Below are positions 1-5,534 of a stretch of 20,101 nt of DNA, in pieces. Source of the stretch: an uncultured Eubacteriales bacterium. Its GTDB lineage: Bacteria > Bacillota > Clostridia > Christensenellales > Borkfalkiaceae. The notes below the pieces were generated by a model. The model did not search any database and was not told the origin of the DNA. It saw only the letters and a list, made by a program, of their open reading frames with translations. The DNA lies in NCBI GenBank assembly GCA_900540805.1, contig UQHL01000035.1, positions 1 through 20,101 on the forward strand, written 5' to 3'. Position 1 is the first letter of the stretch; every line of letters starts with the position of its first letter. The position numbers were made by a program, and so were the translations under genes.

Positions 1-14
1 AAGTGTTTTTTCTT

Positions 15-40
15 CCCCCAGTAGAACTGGGGGTTTATTT
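15..40 (+). terminator. Hairpin terminator at the left edge
   Basis: An 8-bp perfect stem (CCCCCAGT / ACTGGGGG) with an AGA loop is followed by a T-rich run (TTTATTTT). It would end a rightward transcript entering from the left of the window. It lies on the presumed chromosomal side of the tRNA scar. Confidence 0.7.
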
Positions 41-53
41 TCGCTAAAGCTCC

Positions 54-92
54 AAAAAAAGCAGATTACCGAATTTTCATTCGATAATCTGC
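54..92 (-). terminator. Terminator downstream of the tRNA 3' end
   Basis: Read leftward, a 14-bp stem with one G-U pair closes on a GAAA tetraloop and is followed by seven T residues. It begins only a few bases after the CCA end of the tRNA fragment, the usual place for a tRNA operon terminator. This supports bases 1-97 being the native downstream flank of a tRNA gene. Confidence 0.85.
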
Positions 93-97
93 ATAAA

Positions 98-126
98 TGG
101 TGCGGATGACAGGACTTGAACCTACC
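98..126 (-). other. tRNA 3'-end fragment (probable att site)
   Basis: Read leftward the segment gives GGTTCAAGTCC, a canonical T-arm with a TTCAAGT loop, followed by an acceptor strand ending CATCCGC-A-CCA. The acceptor end fits a tRNA that starts GCGGATG, as many bacterial tRNA-Leu genes do. No anticodon arm, D-arm or 5' acceptor strand is present on the other side; the sequence becomes AT-rich and unrelated at about 127. The T-stem pairs only with two wobble pairs, so identity to the original tRNA probably ends near base 123. Such 3' fragments are left when an element integrates into a tRNA 3' end. The isotype is an inference; the fragment itself is plain in the sequence. Confidence 0.8.
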
Positions 127-184
127 GACCTTATCAAAAATAAAGCGTTTTTGAGGGTTTTTCGCTAAAAAAGGCCCATTTTTT

Positions 185-370
185 TTATTTAGTCCCAAAT
201 AGTCCCAAATCAAAAAATCGAAGCTTTTTATATGCTTCCATACTTAAAAGCACCAAATCAGGAACCCCGTCTTTCGTCAAAAATACAGGTTCATTTGTTT
301 CATCAACAATTTTCAAAATATCGTCAAACTTATCCTGCAAATCTGCAAGCGGTATCATTGTTTCAGACAT
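185..370 (-). CDS. Truncated Phd/YefM-family antitoxin
   Basis: A 61-aa protein starting MSETMIPLADLQDKF and containing PVFLTKDG and a VLLSMEAYKKL segment, the N-terminal DNA-binding fold typical of Phd/YefM antitoxins. The start at 370 is chosen because AGGAG stands 7 bases upstream. Family members usually run to 80-90 aa or more, with a C-terminal tail that wraps the toxin. Here the protein stops soon after the fold, with a tail read partly from the 10-bp tandem repeat. It lies 37 bases downstream of a ParE-like toxin gene that already has its own antitoxin upstream. It may still bind DNA but probably cannot neutralise a toxin; it is best seen as a remnant of a second module cut at the element edge. 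Confidence 0.75.
   Translation of the reverse strand: MSETMIPLADLQDKFDDILKIVDETNEPVFLTKDGVPDLVLLSMEAYKKLRFFDLGLFGTK
190..209. repeat. Tandem 10-bp repeat at the end of a Phd gene
   Basis: TAGTCCCAAA occurs twice in perfect tandem. It overlaps the last codons of the small Phd-like gene and may have replaced that gene's original 3' end. Confidence 0.7.
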
Positions 371-407
371 CTTTTTTCTCCTGATATACTTTATTCGTTT
401 CTTTTTC

Positions 408-722
408 TCACAGCAACACTCTCGTGTAATCCTCTTTCGAATTAAATACGGCAAGAATATAGACCTTTTTCGCGTTCTCGTCTATCGTATAAAAAGTGAG
501 ATAGTCATCATAGACCAAATATCTATATCCAGCCGAGAGCAACATTCTATCTTTCGGAAATGCCCCTATGTTCGGAAACTCTCTCAATCTTCCTATTTCT
601 GCTTGCAATTTCCGAACAAATTTAATTGCCACATCAACGCTTTTGGACTGTTCGTAAATATTAAGAGCAATATCGCTGTAATTTTCTTTTGCCGTCGCCG
701 TAACTTCAAGGTCATATATCAT
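408..722 (-). CDS. RelE/ParE-family toxin
   Basis: A 104-aa protein with the layout of ParE/RelE toxins: an N-terminal helical part (ATAKENYSDIALNIYEQS), a middle segment LREFPNIGAF, then LLSAGYRYLVYDDYLTFYTI and a final strand VYILAVFNSKEDY. The pattern of F-P-x-x-G followed by R-Y-L-V-Y and a late hydrophobic strand is characteristic of the superfamily. Its start overlaps the end of the upstream antitoxin gene by 4 bases (ATGA), so the two are translationally coupled. Family members either poison gyrase (ParE) or cleave mRNA on the ribosome (RelE); the sequence read here does not settle which. The partner is the 98-aa Phd protein immediately upstream. Confidence 0.85.
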   Translation of the reverse strand: MIYDLEVTATAKENYSDIALNIYEQSKSVDVAIKFVRKLQAEIGRLREFPNIGAFPKDRMLLSAGYRYLVYDDYLTFYTIDENAKKVYILAVFNSKEDYTRVLL

Positions 723-1015
723 TTTTCTTTCCTTTGCAACCCAGCTACGATATCATCAAATACCTCGTCGGCAGCATAGACACGCCCCATTTTTACGTCG
801 TCCTCTGCGTTTGCTAAAACAGCATACATCTGTAACCGCTCCTTCATTGAGGACAGTTCGGATTGCAGTTCGTTATATTGTTCATGGCTCATGATCACAG
901 AATCTTCTCTCCCGTTCACAGTCACCGCTACGGGGTGTTTCTTGCATAAACGGGAGATCTCGGCATAATTTGTTCGTACGTCCCTTGAAGGACGGATAAA
1001 AATTTCGTTTCCCAT
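719..1015 (-). CDS. Phd/YefM-family antitoxin
   Basis: A 98-aa protein with the Phd/YefM pattern: RPSRDVRTNYAEISRLCKK, then HPVAVTVNGREDSVIMSHEQY, then a charged helical C-terminal tail of about 40 residues that would bind the toxin. The start has an AAGGAG site 6 bases upstream. It is the first gene of the leftward toxin-antitoxin operon and is expected to repress its own promoter, in line with an inverted repeat over the -10 box. The stop overlaps the toxin start (ATGA). Full length and complete, unlike the second Phd copy at the edge. Confidence 0.88.
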   Translation of the reverse strand: MGNEIFIRPSRDVRTNYAEISRLCKKHPVAVTVNGREDSVIMSHEQYNELQSELSSMKERLQMYAVLANAEDDVKMGRVYAADEVFDDIVAGLQRKEK

Positions 1016-1031
1016 AAAAAGCTCCTTTTTT

Positions 1032-1073
1032 ATATTGTGGTAAAATTATAGCACAATATTACAACGATGTCAA
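1032..1073 (-). promoter_or_regulatory. Toxin-antitoxin promoter with overlapping operator
   Basis: Leftward TTGACA (1068-1073) and TATAAT (1045-1050) boxes stand 17 bases apart, a consensus sigma-A promoter, just upstream of the Phd gene. An inverted repeat ATATTGTG / CACAATAT (1032-1039 and 1052-1059) brackets the -10 box, a suitable place for antitoxin autorepression. That the Phd protein binds here is inference. Confidence 0.85.
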
Positions 1074-1091
1074 TATCTTTTTCGAAAAAGT

Positions 1092-1184
1092 TTTTACCGC
1101 AAAAATACCTGCGTCGGGCACAGCCCTTGCACGCAGGTATTTTTGCATTTGCGGTAAAATTATACGCGCTTGCATGCGCAAGCG
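1092..1184. repeat. Large inverted repeat plus adjoining palindrome
   Basis: The arm at 1092-1114 is matched by the arm at 1131-1159: 16 perfect base pairs, a 6-base bulge (ATTTGC), then 7 more pairs, with a 16-base loop. Directly after it CGCTTGC (1167-1173) and GCAAGCG (1178-1184) form a second hairpin. A 12-base string, GGTAAAATTATA, occurs at 1039-1050 and again at 1153-1164. No T-run follows, so a simple terminator is unlikely. It could be a miniature element, a single-strand origin or a protein-binding structure. Confidence 0.7.
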
Positions 1185-1252
1185 TCTGTATTATTTTCCT
1201 TATGTGTTTTTATCTTTCACGGCTCTGCCTACGCTTTCGCTATTTAGCCCTA

Positions 1253-1295
1253 AAATCGGCCCGTGGAAGGGCTTACGGGGCGTTGCCCCCGATTT
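1253..1295. repeat. Nested hairpin structure in non-coding DNA
   Basis: An outer pair AAATCGG / CCGATTT encloses two hairpins, CCCGT...ACGGG and GGGGC-GTT-GCCCC. The gap 1016-1430 holds no convincing gene: short open frames there lack ribosome sites and recognisable protein character. Function unknown. Confidence 0.45.
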
Positions 1296-1370
1296 CTTAA
1301 CGGGCTGGGCTTCTTAAAAGGAAGGTGGTTTTTGTTTAGTGTTTTATTTTGGTTAGTGCCGCGAAAGATC

Positions 1371-1400
1371 GCAGTTCCGACGTCGGGACTGCTTTTTTTT
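1371..1400 (+). terminator. Palindromic terminator carrying the dispersed GACGTC palindrome
   Basis: An 11-bp stem (one wobble pair) centred on GACGTC is followed by eight T residues, C and seven more T. It can act as a rightward terminator. It may protect the leftward gene at 1431-1631 or mark the end of a short rightward transcript from the repeat region. The stem sequence is a member of the palindrome family also found inside three genes of this window. Confidence 0.75.
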
Positions 1401-1430
1401 CTTTTTTTGTGTTTGTTGAAGCGGCCGGAA

Positions 1431-1631
1431 TTAAAGTTCTTCCCCGCGCTCCAGACGAGCCACCGCGCGCCGGATTAATTCCGCGTTTCCGATTTTATGC
1501 GCGTCTAAAACTTCCCGGATATGGTCGAGTTCCTCTACGGTAAAAGTCGCTGGAAACATTTTTCGCCGTCCTTTTGTTCTTTCTTTGTATGCCTTATCTG
1601 CTTTCTTTTGTGCTTCTGAACGTTCCGCCAT
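1431..1631 (-). CDS. Small ribbon-helix-helix-like DNA-binding protein
   Basis: A 66-aa protein with a basic N-terminus (SEAQKKADKAYKERTKGRRK), a short beta-like segment MFPATFTVEE and helical LDHIREVLDAHKIGNAELIRRAV. This is the size and layout of CopG/Arc-type ribbon-helix-helix regulators common on Gram-positive mobile elements, where a strand pair binds the DNA groove and the two helices form the dimer. A GGCGGTG ribosome site precedes the ATG. It is transcribed away from the J-domain operon, with three operator-like repeats between the two promoters, so it is a good candidate for the repressor of that control region. The assignment rests on pattern only, without a profile search. Confidence 0.65.
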   Translation of the reverse strand: MAERSEAQKKADKAYKERTKGRRKMFPATFTVEELDHIREVLDAHKIGNAELIRRAVARLERGEEL

Positions 1632-1660
1632 GATTTCACCGCCTTTTTTAGGTTTTCCAC

Positions 1661-1690
1661 ATTATAGCATAGCAAGAACAAAAAAATCAA
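1661..1690 (-). promoter_or_regulatory. Promoter for the ribbon-helix-helix gene
   Basis: Leftward TTGATT (1685-1690) and TATAAT (1661-1666) with an 18-base spacer, about 30 bases upstream of the start codon. Confidence 0.65.
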
Positions 1691-1733
1691 CAGCTTTTTC
1701 CTCTTTCTACGTTTTAACATTTTAACGTTAAAT

Positions 1734-1820
1734 ATTATCACGATATCGCTATATATTATCATTTTCAAAAATTATCACGATATCGCTATATTTATTTGAC
1801 TTTATGGCGATATTGTGATA
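1734..1820. promoter_or_regulatory. Three operator-like repeats between divergent genes
   Basis: A 21-base string containing CACGATATCGCT occurs perfectly at 1734-1754 and 1771-1791 (37-base period). A third, inverted copy with two mismatches over 17 bases sits at 1804-1820, exactly between the -35 and -10 boxes of the rightward promoter. The even spacing and promoter overlap point to a repressor-binding array; an iteron role in replication is the alternative. Confidence 0.75.
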
Positions 1821-1824
1821 TAAT
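1796..1824 (+). promoter_or_regulatory. Rightward promoter of the small-gene operon
   Basis: TTGACT (1796-1801) and TATAAT (1819-1824) are separated by 17 bases. The inverted operator copy fills the spacer, so bound protein would block RNA polymerase. It drives the J-domain gene and probably the seven genes after it. Confidence 0.85.
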
Positions 1825-1885
1825 ATAAGTACAAAAGATGAGATGAGGGAACGGCAAGCGGCCGACCTCGAAGGAGAAAAAAGAT

Positions 1886-2383
1886 ATGATTTACAAATTT
1901 TTCAAGAACGTGGAAACCGTCGAGGAGCTTTACAGTCAATACAAAAAACTTGCCATGCAACACCACCCCGACCACGGCGGACGGGTGGAGGACATGCAAC
2001 AAATCAATGCCGAATATGACGACCTCAAAAAGCGCGTCGGGAATACGCACAAGAGCGCGACGGGTGAAACCTATCAGAGCGAGAGCACCGACACGAACGC
2101 GCCCGACCGCTTCCGCGATATTATAAACGCCGTTATCAATTTCAATATAGATTTGGAGTTATGCGGGTGTTGGTTGTGGGCGTTCAATGCGTATTCGTGC
2201 AAGGACGACTTAAAATCGCTCGGCTTCTTCTACTGCTCCAAAAAGAAAGCATGGGCATGGACGGACGAAAACCCGAAGAAGAATAAATACAAAATGACTT
2301 TGGACGAAATCCGCGAAACTTACGGGAGCGAAATTATCAAGAAACATAAGGACGAAACGAAAAAATTAACGGGAGCGGCTTAA
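1886..2383 (+). CDS. J-domain (DnaJ-like) protein
   Basis: A 165-aa protein whose first 50 residues are a short J domain: TVEELYSQYKKLAMQHHPDHGG with the essential HPD triad at residues 27-29 and a following MQQINAEYDDLKKR helix. J domains stimulate the ATPase of DnaK/Hsp70. There is no G/F-rich or zinc region, so it is not a housekeeping DnaJ. The rest (about 55-165) is an unrecognised domain with several aromatic residues (WLWAFNAY, KKKAWAWTDENPKK). Similar short J proteins are common on Gram-positive phages and conjugative elements. AAGGAG lies 9 bases before the ATG. It is the first gene of the rightward operon and probably recruits host chaperone to an element process, which is inference. 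Confidence 0.85.
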   Translation: MIYKFFKNVETVEELYSQYKKLAMQHHPDHGGRVEDMQQINAEYDDLKKRVGNTHKSATGETYQSESTDTNAPDRFRDIINAVINFNIDLELCGCWLWAFNAYSCKDDLKSLGFFYCSKKKAWAWTDENPKKNKYKMTLDEIRETYGSEIIKKHKDETKKLTGAA

Positions 2384-2393
2384 AGCCGTTCCC
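2371..2393 (+). promoter_or_regulatory. Hairpin across the stop codon of the J-domain gene
   Basis: A 10-bp stem (GGGAGCGGCT / AGCCGTTCCC, one wobble pair) has the TAA stop codon as its loop. No T-run follows, so it is unlikely to terminate. It may stabilise the upstream message or tune translation of the next gene, whose ribosome site begins 7 bases later. Confidence 0.55.
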
Positions 2394-2414
2394 GAATAAA
2401 GGAGATTAAAAATT

Positions 2415-2720
2415 ATGTTATCAGTAACACTTTTCAAAGCCGCCCCGCACCGAGCAAATGCCATTGACAAAAGAGCGATTGCAAATTTGAGATGTCATAT
2501 CGAAACCGAAATCGAGTTAGACGACTTAAATATAAACAAAGCCGATTTGCTCGACGAATGCAATTATATAATCGTTGAAATCGAAGGTTACGAAAATATT
2601 GCTTTTCTTGACTATGACAGCAAATACATTTGCAAAACGGTACAACCGATTGATAGAGAAAATAACAAGCTCTTTCCTATTCAAAAAATCGAAATCAAGC
2701 CTTACTACAAAAGATTTTAA
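2415..2720 (+). CDS. Unknown small protein
   Basis: A 101-aa protein beginning MLSVTLFKAAPHR, not recognised. It has no signal peptide or membrane span and is mildly acidic, with alternating strands and helices (EIELDDLNINKADLLDECN, IIVEIEGYENIAFLDYD) suggesting a small alpha/beta fold. An AAAGGAG ribosome site stands upstream, and the gene lies 31 bases after the J-domain gene in the same operon. A shadow frame on the other strand overlaps it but has no ribosome site. Confidence 0.75.
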   Translation: MLSVTLFKAAPHRANAIDKRAIANLRCHIETEIELDDLNINKADLLDECNYIIVEIEGYENIAFLDYDSKYICKTVQPIDRENNKLFPIQKIEIKPYYKRF

Positions 2721-2730
2721 CAAAAACAAG

Positions 2731-2763
2731 CCGACCGCAGGCGGCCAATCCCGCGGAAAGGAG
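2731..2763 (+). repeat. Leader repeat, copy 1, ending in a ribosome site
   Basis: A 33-base segment beginning CCGACCGC and ending CCGCGGAAAGGAG precedes the 48-aa gene. It matches the copy at 2927-2959 with two differences. Pairing CCGC..GG with CCCGCGG just before the Shine-Dalgarno is possible but has one mismatch here. Confidence 0.75.
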
Positions 2764-2771
2764 ATAAAACC

Positions 2772-2918
2772 ATGAAAGAAAAATTTACAATTCTTTTCGA
2801 CACCGACAACGGGCAAAAAGAAATACAATGCACCGCGGACGAATTGGAGCGGGTAAAAAGCGAAATAAAAACGCTTTACGGCGAATTTTCAATAAACACA
2901 ATCAGCCGAACAAACTAA
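2772..2918 (+). CDS. Unknown 48-aa protein
   Basis: ATG at 2772 opens a 48-aa frame (MKEKFTILFDTDNGQKEIQ...) with an AAAGGAG site 8 bases upstream and the shared leader repeat before that. The protein has a beta-hairpin-like start (FTILFDTDNG QKEIQC) and a helix (DELERVKSEIKTLYGEF). It is not recognised. The good ribosome site, operon position and acidic/basic balance make it a real gene despite its size. Confidence 0.7.
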   Translation: MKEKFTILFDTDNGQKEIQCTADELERVKSEIKTLYGEFSINTISRTN

Positions 2919-2926
2919 CACCACAA

Positions 2927-2959
2927 CCGACCGCGGGCGGTCAATCCCGCGGAAAGGAG
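2927..2959 (+). repeat. Leader repeat, copy 2, with a perfect hairpin at the ribosome site
   Basis: The second copy of the 33-base leader precedes the 156-aa gene. Here CCGCGGG (2931-2937) pairs perfectly with CCCGCGG (2946-2952), the stem ending directly against AAAGGAG. An alternative stem GACCGC / GCGGTC shares bases with it, so two forms are possible. This suggests translational control or recent duplication of a gene-plus-leader cassette. Confidence 0.78.
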
Positions 2960-2964
2960 AAATC

Positions 2965-3435
2965 ATGAAAACGCTTGAAAGCCTGTTTCGACGTTTCGGA
3001 AGTCCCGCAGAGGAAATGAACGAAAGCATATACATACACGGCACGCGCGCAGACTGTATAACGGATATGAAGCATATCCGGAGCGAGGACGAACGCGCCC
3101 GGCGGACGATTTCCGAAATGCTGGAATATATCGAAACGCTGAAAGAGTACCGAAAAACGCTTTTCGTCCGCGCACAGGAGATTTGCGCCGCTTCCTACCG
3201 TCTGCAAATCAAAATCAAACGGAGTATAGACAGCTGGAAAAACAAAAAATATTATACCGTTACACTGTCGAAGATATACGACGAAGCCGCGCACATGACC
3301 CCCGATAACGTTATAGAAGAAACATTCGACGGAAAAGAACGAGCCAAAGCTCTGAAACGTTTCGAAGCACTCCGCAAGGAGTACCCGAACACGGAAGCTA
3401 TAAAAGACATAAATAAAAAATCATGGGAAAGGTAA
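2965..3435 (+). CDS. Unknown helical, basic protein
   Basis: A 156-aa protein, not recognised. It is rich in Lys, Arg and Glu and is predicted mostly helical (EDERARRTISEMLEYIETL, ERAKALKRFEALRKEYPN). No membrane span or signal peptide. AAAGGAG lies 6 bases before the ATG, preceded by the hairpin leader. The stop lies just before the ATG chosen for the DUF3846 gene, so the two are closely linked. Soluble cytoplasmic role, unknown. Confidence 0.75.
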   Translation: MKTLESLFRRFGSPAEEMNESIYIHGTRADCITDMKHIRSEDERARRTISEMLEYIETLKEYRKTLFVRAQEICAASYRLQIKIKRSIDSWKNKKYYTVTLSKIYDEAAHMTPDNVIEETFDGKERAKALKRFEALRKEYPNTEAIKDINKKSWER

Positions 3436-3440
3436 ACGAA

Positions 3441-3821
3441 ATGCAAGTAATTTTCTTAAACGTAAACGACAACAAAGCACCCGAAAAGCTGAATATCAAA
3501 GACGATTTGCAAAGCTACTATAATTTGCTGGAATGTAACACAATCGACATAGTACGGCGAAAAATCGGAAAACGGTATTTCCATATAATTTGCGACGATG
3601 AAGGAATGTTGGTAGAGGGGCCGAAAATCTCGGCAATATCCAATCTCGGAGAAATCCGACTTGTGGGAAATCTCGTAATTTGTTCGGATATGGTAACGGA
3701 GAGCGGGGACCTCGTGGGACTGTCGGACGAAGAAGCGGAATACATACGCAAACGGATAGAATTTCTATATACCCGACAATACCCGCAAGGATATTATATC
3801 CTCACTCAATGCGAATATTAA
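3441..3821 (+). CDS. DUF3846-family protein
   Basis: A 126-aa protein resembling DUF3846, a domain of unknown function found on phages, plasmids and integrative elements of Gram-positive bacteria. Supporting features are the early line-up of QVIFLNVND, LQSYYNLLECNTIDIVRRKI, the CDDEGMLVEGPKIS segment and the glycine-rich DLVGLSDEEAEYI part near the end. The start at 3441 is preferred because GGAAAGG lies 8 bases upstream; an in-frame ATG at 3423 lacks a ribosome site and would overlap the previous gene. The family often travels with anti-restriction and single-strand-binding genes, so an early-expressed accessory role is likely. Confidence 0.75.
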   Translation: MQVIFLNVNDNKAPEKLNIKDDLQSYYNLLECNTIDIVRRKIGKRYFHIICDDEGMLVEGPKISAISNLGEIRLVGNLVICSDMVTESGDLVGLSDEEAEYIRKRIEFLYTRQYPQGYYILTQCEY

Positions 3822-3869
3822 AAACAATCCGCTGACCTATCGGCGAGACGGGGGAAGGAATTTTTAATC

Positions 3870-4064
3870 ATGAGAAATACAGAATGGAAAATATCGAACG
3901 CAAAACGACTTATACAGGCTTTAAGCACATATGCAATTTCAAATCCGCAGTTAAAAACAATAAGCAGGATATTAAATTACATTCCCGAACAGCTACAAGA
4001 CGATATTAACGACCTTGAAGAAATATTCTATATGCTCTTAAATAACGAAACAACGGAGGAATAA
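3870..4064 (+). CDS. Unknown small helical protein
   Basis: A 64-aa protein, not recognised, that is nearly all helical in character (SNAKRLIQALSTYAIS, LQDDINDLEEIFYMLLNN). A GGGGGAAGG site precedes the ATG, after a diverged version of the CCG...CGG leader. It lies 5 bases before the next gene and belongs to the same operon. Confidence 0.7.
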   Translation: MRNTEWKISNAKRLIQALSTYAISNPQLKTISRILNYIPEQLQDDINDLEEIFYMLLNNETTEE

Positions 4065-4069
4065 AACCA

Positions 4070-4327
4070 ATGACGATAAAAGAATTTATGGACGGGAACA
4101 AAGCTCTTGACAACCGATTCACAAGCCCCAGCGGAGAAAAGCTCTCCGAAACCATGGCAAAATGCACGAGCGTCTGGAGCAACGCCAGCGCGAAAGGCTA
4201 TCTCATCAGAGCGACGCAAATGTTAAAAATGAGTCGAGAACAGACCCAAACACTACTTGAGCGTATGGAATGGGCTTTTGATGATTTGACGGTAGAAGAA
4301 GCCGAACGGGTCTATAACGATTTTTAA
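4070..4327 (+). CDS. Unknown small helical protein
   Basis: An 85-aa protein, not recognised. It has a Ser/Gly/Lys segment (SPSGEKLSETMAK) followed by two or three helices ending in LTVEEAERVYNDF. A GGAGG site stands 9 bases before the ATG, overlapping the end of the previous gene. No membrane or signal segment. Operon position suggests early expression with the J-domain gene. Confidence 0.72.
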   Translation: MTIKEFMDGNKALDNRFTSPSGEKLSETMAKCTSVWSNASAKGYLIRATQMLKMSREQTQTLLERMEWAFDDLTVEEAERVYNDF

Positions 4328-4339
4328 GGAGCAACAATC

Positions 4340-4516
4340 ATGACTACCTATGGAACAATCGAAACGATTTCACAACGGCTTGCAATCCTTGCGACCAACA
4401 ACCGCGGCAAAACCCTTGCCGAATACGAAGCGGACCACCGACGCAACTTTCAGGAAGAAGCGGAACGCCGAGAACGGGAAGCATGGGCACGAGCCTGGGA
4501 ACAATGGAACAAATAA
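4340..4516 (+). CDS. Unknown 58-aa protein, highly charged C-terminus
   Basis: ATG at 4340 with AAGGAG 8 bases upstream opens a 58-aa frame beginning MTTYGTIETISQRL. The second half is a charged helix (EADHRRNFQEEAERRERE) ending in a Trp-rich tail (AWARAWEQWNK). Not recognised. It is the last gene of the rightward operon; a new promoter follows within 35 bases. Confidence 0.65.
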   Translation: MTTYGTIETISQRLAILATNNRGKTLAEYEADHRRNFQEEAERREREAWARAWEQWNK

Positions 4517-4548
4517 AAAACATATAAAAAAAACTTTTCTCTTTTCTG

Positions 4549-4580
4549 TTGACAAATTTATAAAATGGGTATAATATAAT
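4549..4580 (+). promoter_or_regulatory. Promoter of the Panacea toxin-antitoxin operon
   Basis: TTGACA (4549-4554) is followed by overlapping -10 candidates TATAAT (4570-4575, 15-base spacer) and TAATAT (4572-4577, 17-base spacer). A full AAGGAGGT ribosome site at 4592-4599 then precedes the antitoxin gene. Confidence 0.8.
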
Positions 4581-4607
4581 AGTACAAAGACAAGGAGGTA
4601 AAATATT

Positions 4608-5174
4608 ATGTTAAAACCTTTAGAGATTGCAAATTTTTTCATAAAAATTGCAAACAGCGAAAACGAAGGCAGTATTACAAATATGAAGCTTAATAAGCTC
4701 TTATATTTTGCACAAGCGTGGAGTTTAACAAAATACGGCGAACCTCTTTTTGAAGAAGAAATTCAAGCATGGCAGCACGGTCCCGTTGTTCCCAGCATAT
4801 ACAAAGCCTTCCGAATTTGCGGGTATAATCCCATCAACGATACCGCAGGCGATTTTTCCTCAAAGAACTTCTCGCAAAGAGACATACAGCTTTTAATCGA
4901 CGTTTACAACGAGTTCGGAAAATACTCCGCAACAAAGCTTGCCGATATGACGCACGAAAAAGGCGGCCCGTGGGCAACCGTTTATAAAAACTATATAAGC
5001 GACATCGTTATACCGTTAGAACTAATCCGAGATTACTACAAACAAGAACCGTGTATCTCCACTTTCCATTTGCCCAAATTATCCGCCGATAATTTTACAG
5101 GATTCAGAAACGAAAACAATGTTTTAGTTCTCCCCAAAGAAGACAACAACGCGGAGGACGACGATTATGAATGA
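4608..5174 (+). CDS. Panacea-domain (DUF4065, GepA/SocA-like) antitoxin
   Basis: A 188-aa protein with the Panacea/DUF4065 signature: MKLNKLLYFAQAWSLTKYG followed by EEEIQAWQHGPVVPSIYKAF, the pattern seen in GepA-type phage proteins and the SocA antitoxin. These domains neutralise many unrelated toxins by direct binding. The C-terminal 30 residues are acidic (KEDNNAEDDDYE). A near-perfect Shine-Dalgarno precedes the start. It overlaps the following toxin-like gene by 8 bases, in antitoxin-first order under its own promoter, so it forms a self-contained unit. The domain call is firm; the pairing follows from gene layout and the known use of this fold. Confidence 0.88.
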   Translation: MLKPLEIANFFIKIANSENEGSITNMKLNKLLYFAQAWSLTKYGEPLFEEEIQAWQHGPVVPSIYKAFRICGYNPINDTAGDFSSKNFSQRDIQLLIDVYNEFGKYSATKLADMTHEKGGPWATVYKNYISDIVIPLELIRDYYKQEPCISTFHLPKLSADNFTGFRNENNVLVLPKEDNNAEDDDYE

Positions 5175-5487
5175 ATGGGAAATATGGCTTGCAAAGGTTA
5201 GTTTTGAAGACAACCCAAACGTTATAAAAAACAGACCCGTTCTCATTCTTCAAAACAACACAGCTATCTTTATTTCAGCAAAAATAACAAGTCATGCGCC
5301 CCGAAATGATTTTCCAGGAGAATATAAAATTATCGAATGGGAAACAGCCGGATTAAAAAAAGAATCTACAATACGGCTTTCAAAATTATTACCACTTCAA
5401 AAACAAGATTTTATACATAAACTCGGAAAGTTGCAAGCCCTTGACCAATTCAACGTACAAAGACTCTTAAAACAACTTTATTCTTAA
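5167..5487 (+). CDS. MazF/PemK-like toxin paired with the Panacea antitoxin
   Basis: A 106-aa protein with the opening of PemK/MazF-type SH3-like endoribonucleases: EIWLAKVSFEDNP then KNRPVLILQNN, a later strand IFISAKITSH and a C-terminal DQFNVQRLLKQL helix. The K-x-R-P-V-L motif is the usual binding and catalytic region of the family. The start overlaps the antitoxin gene by 8 bases (coupled translation). Known relatives cleave mRNA; that activity is not proved here. A two-way terminator follows directly, closing the unit. Confidence 0.8.
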   Translation: MNEWEIWLAKVSFEDNPNVIKNRPVLILQNNTAIFISAKITSHAPRNDFPGEYKIIEWETAGLKKESTIRLSKLLPLQKQDFIHKLGKLQALDQFNVQRLLKQLYS

Positions 5488-5491
5488 ATAC

Positions 5492-5531
5492 AAAAATCCG
5501 TCCCGGAATTATTTCCGAAACGGATTTTTTT
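5492..5531. terminator. Bidirectional terminator between convergent operons
   Basis: AAAATCCGT / ACGGATTTT arms with an inner CCGGAA / TTCCG pairing are flanked by A-run and T-run (eight T after the right arm). It ends the rightward toxin-antitoxin operon and, read the other way, the leftward ATPase gene that stops at 5535. Confidence 0.88.
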
Positions 5532-5534
5532 TAT

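Noticed and set aside
37..174. Direct repeat TTTTCGCTAAA flanking the tRNA scar as a possible att core
   Set aside because: An 11-base AT-rich repeat is plausible by chance and the tRNA fragment is a better explanation.
1067..1478. Short rightward frames in the left non-coding region
   Set aside because: They run through inverted repeats, lack ribosome sites and give low-quality sequences.
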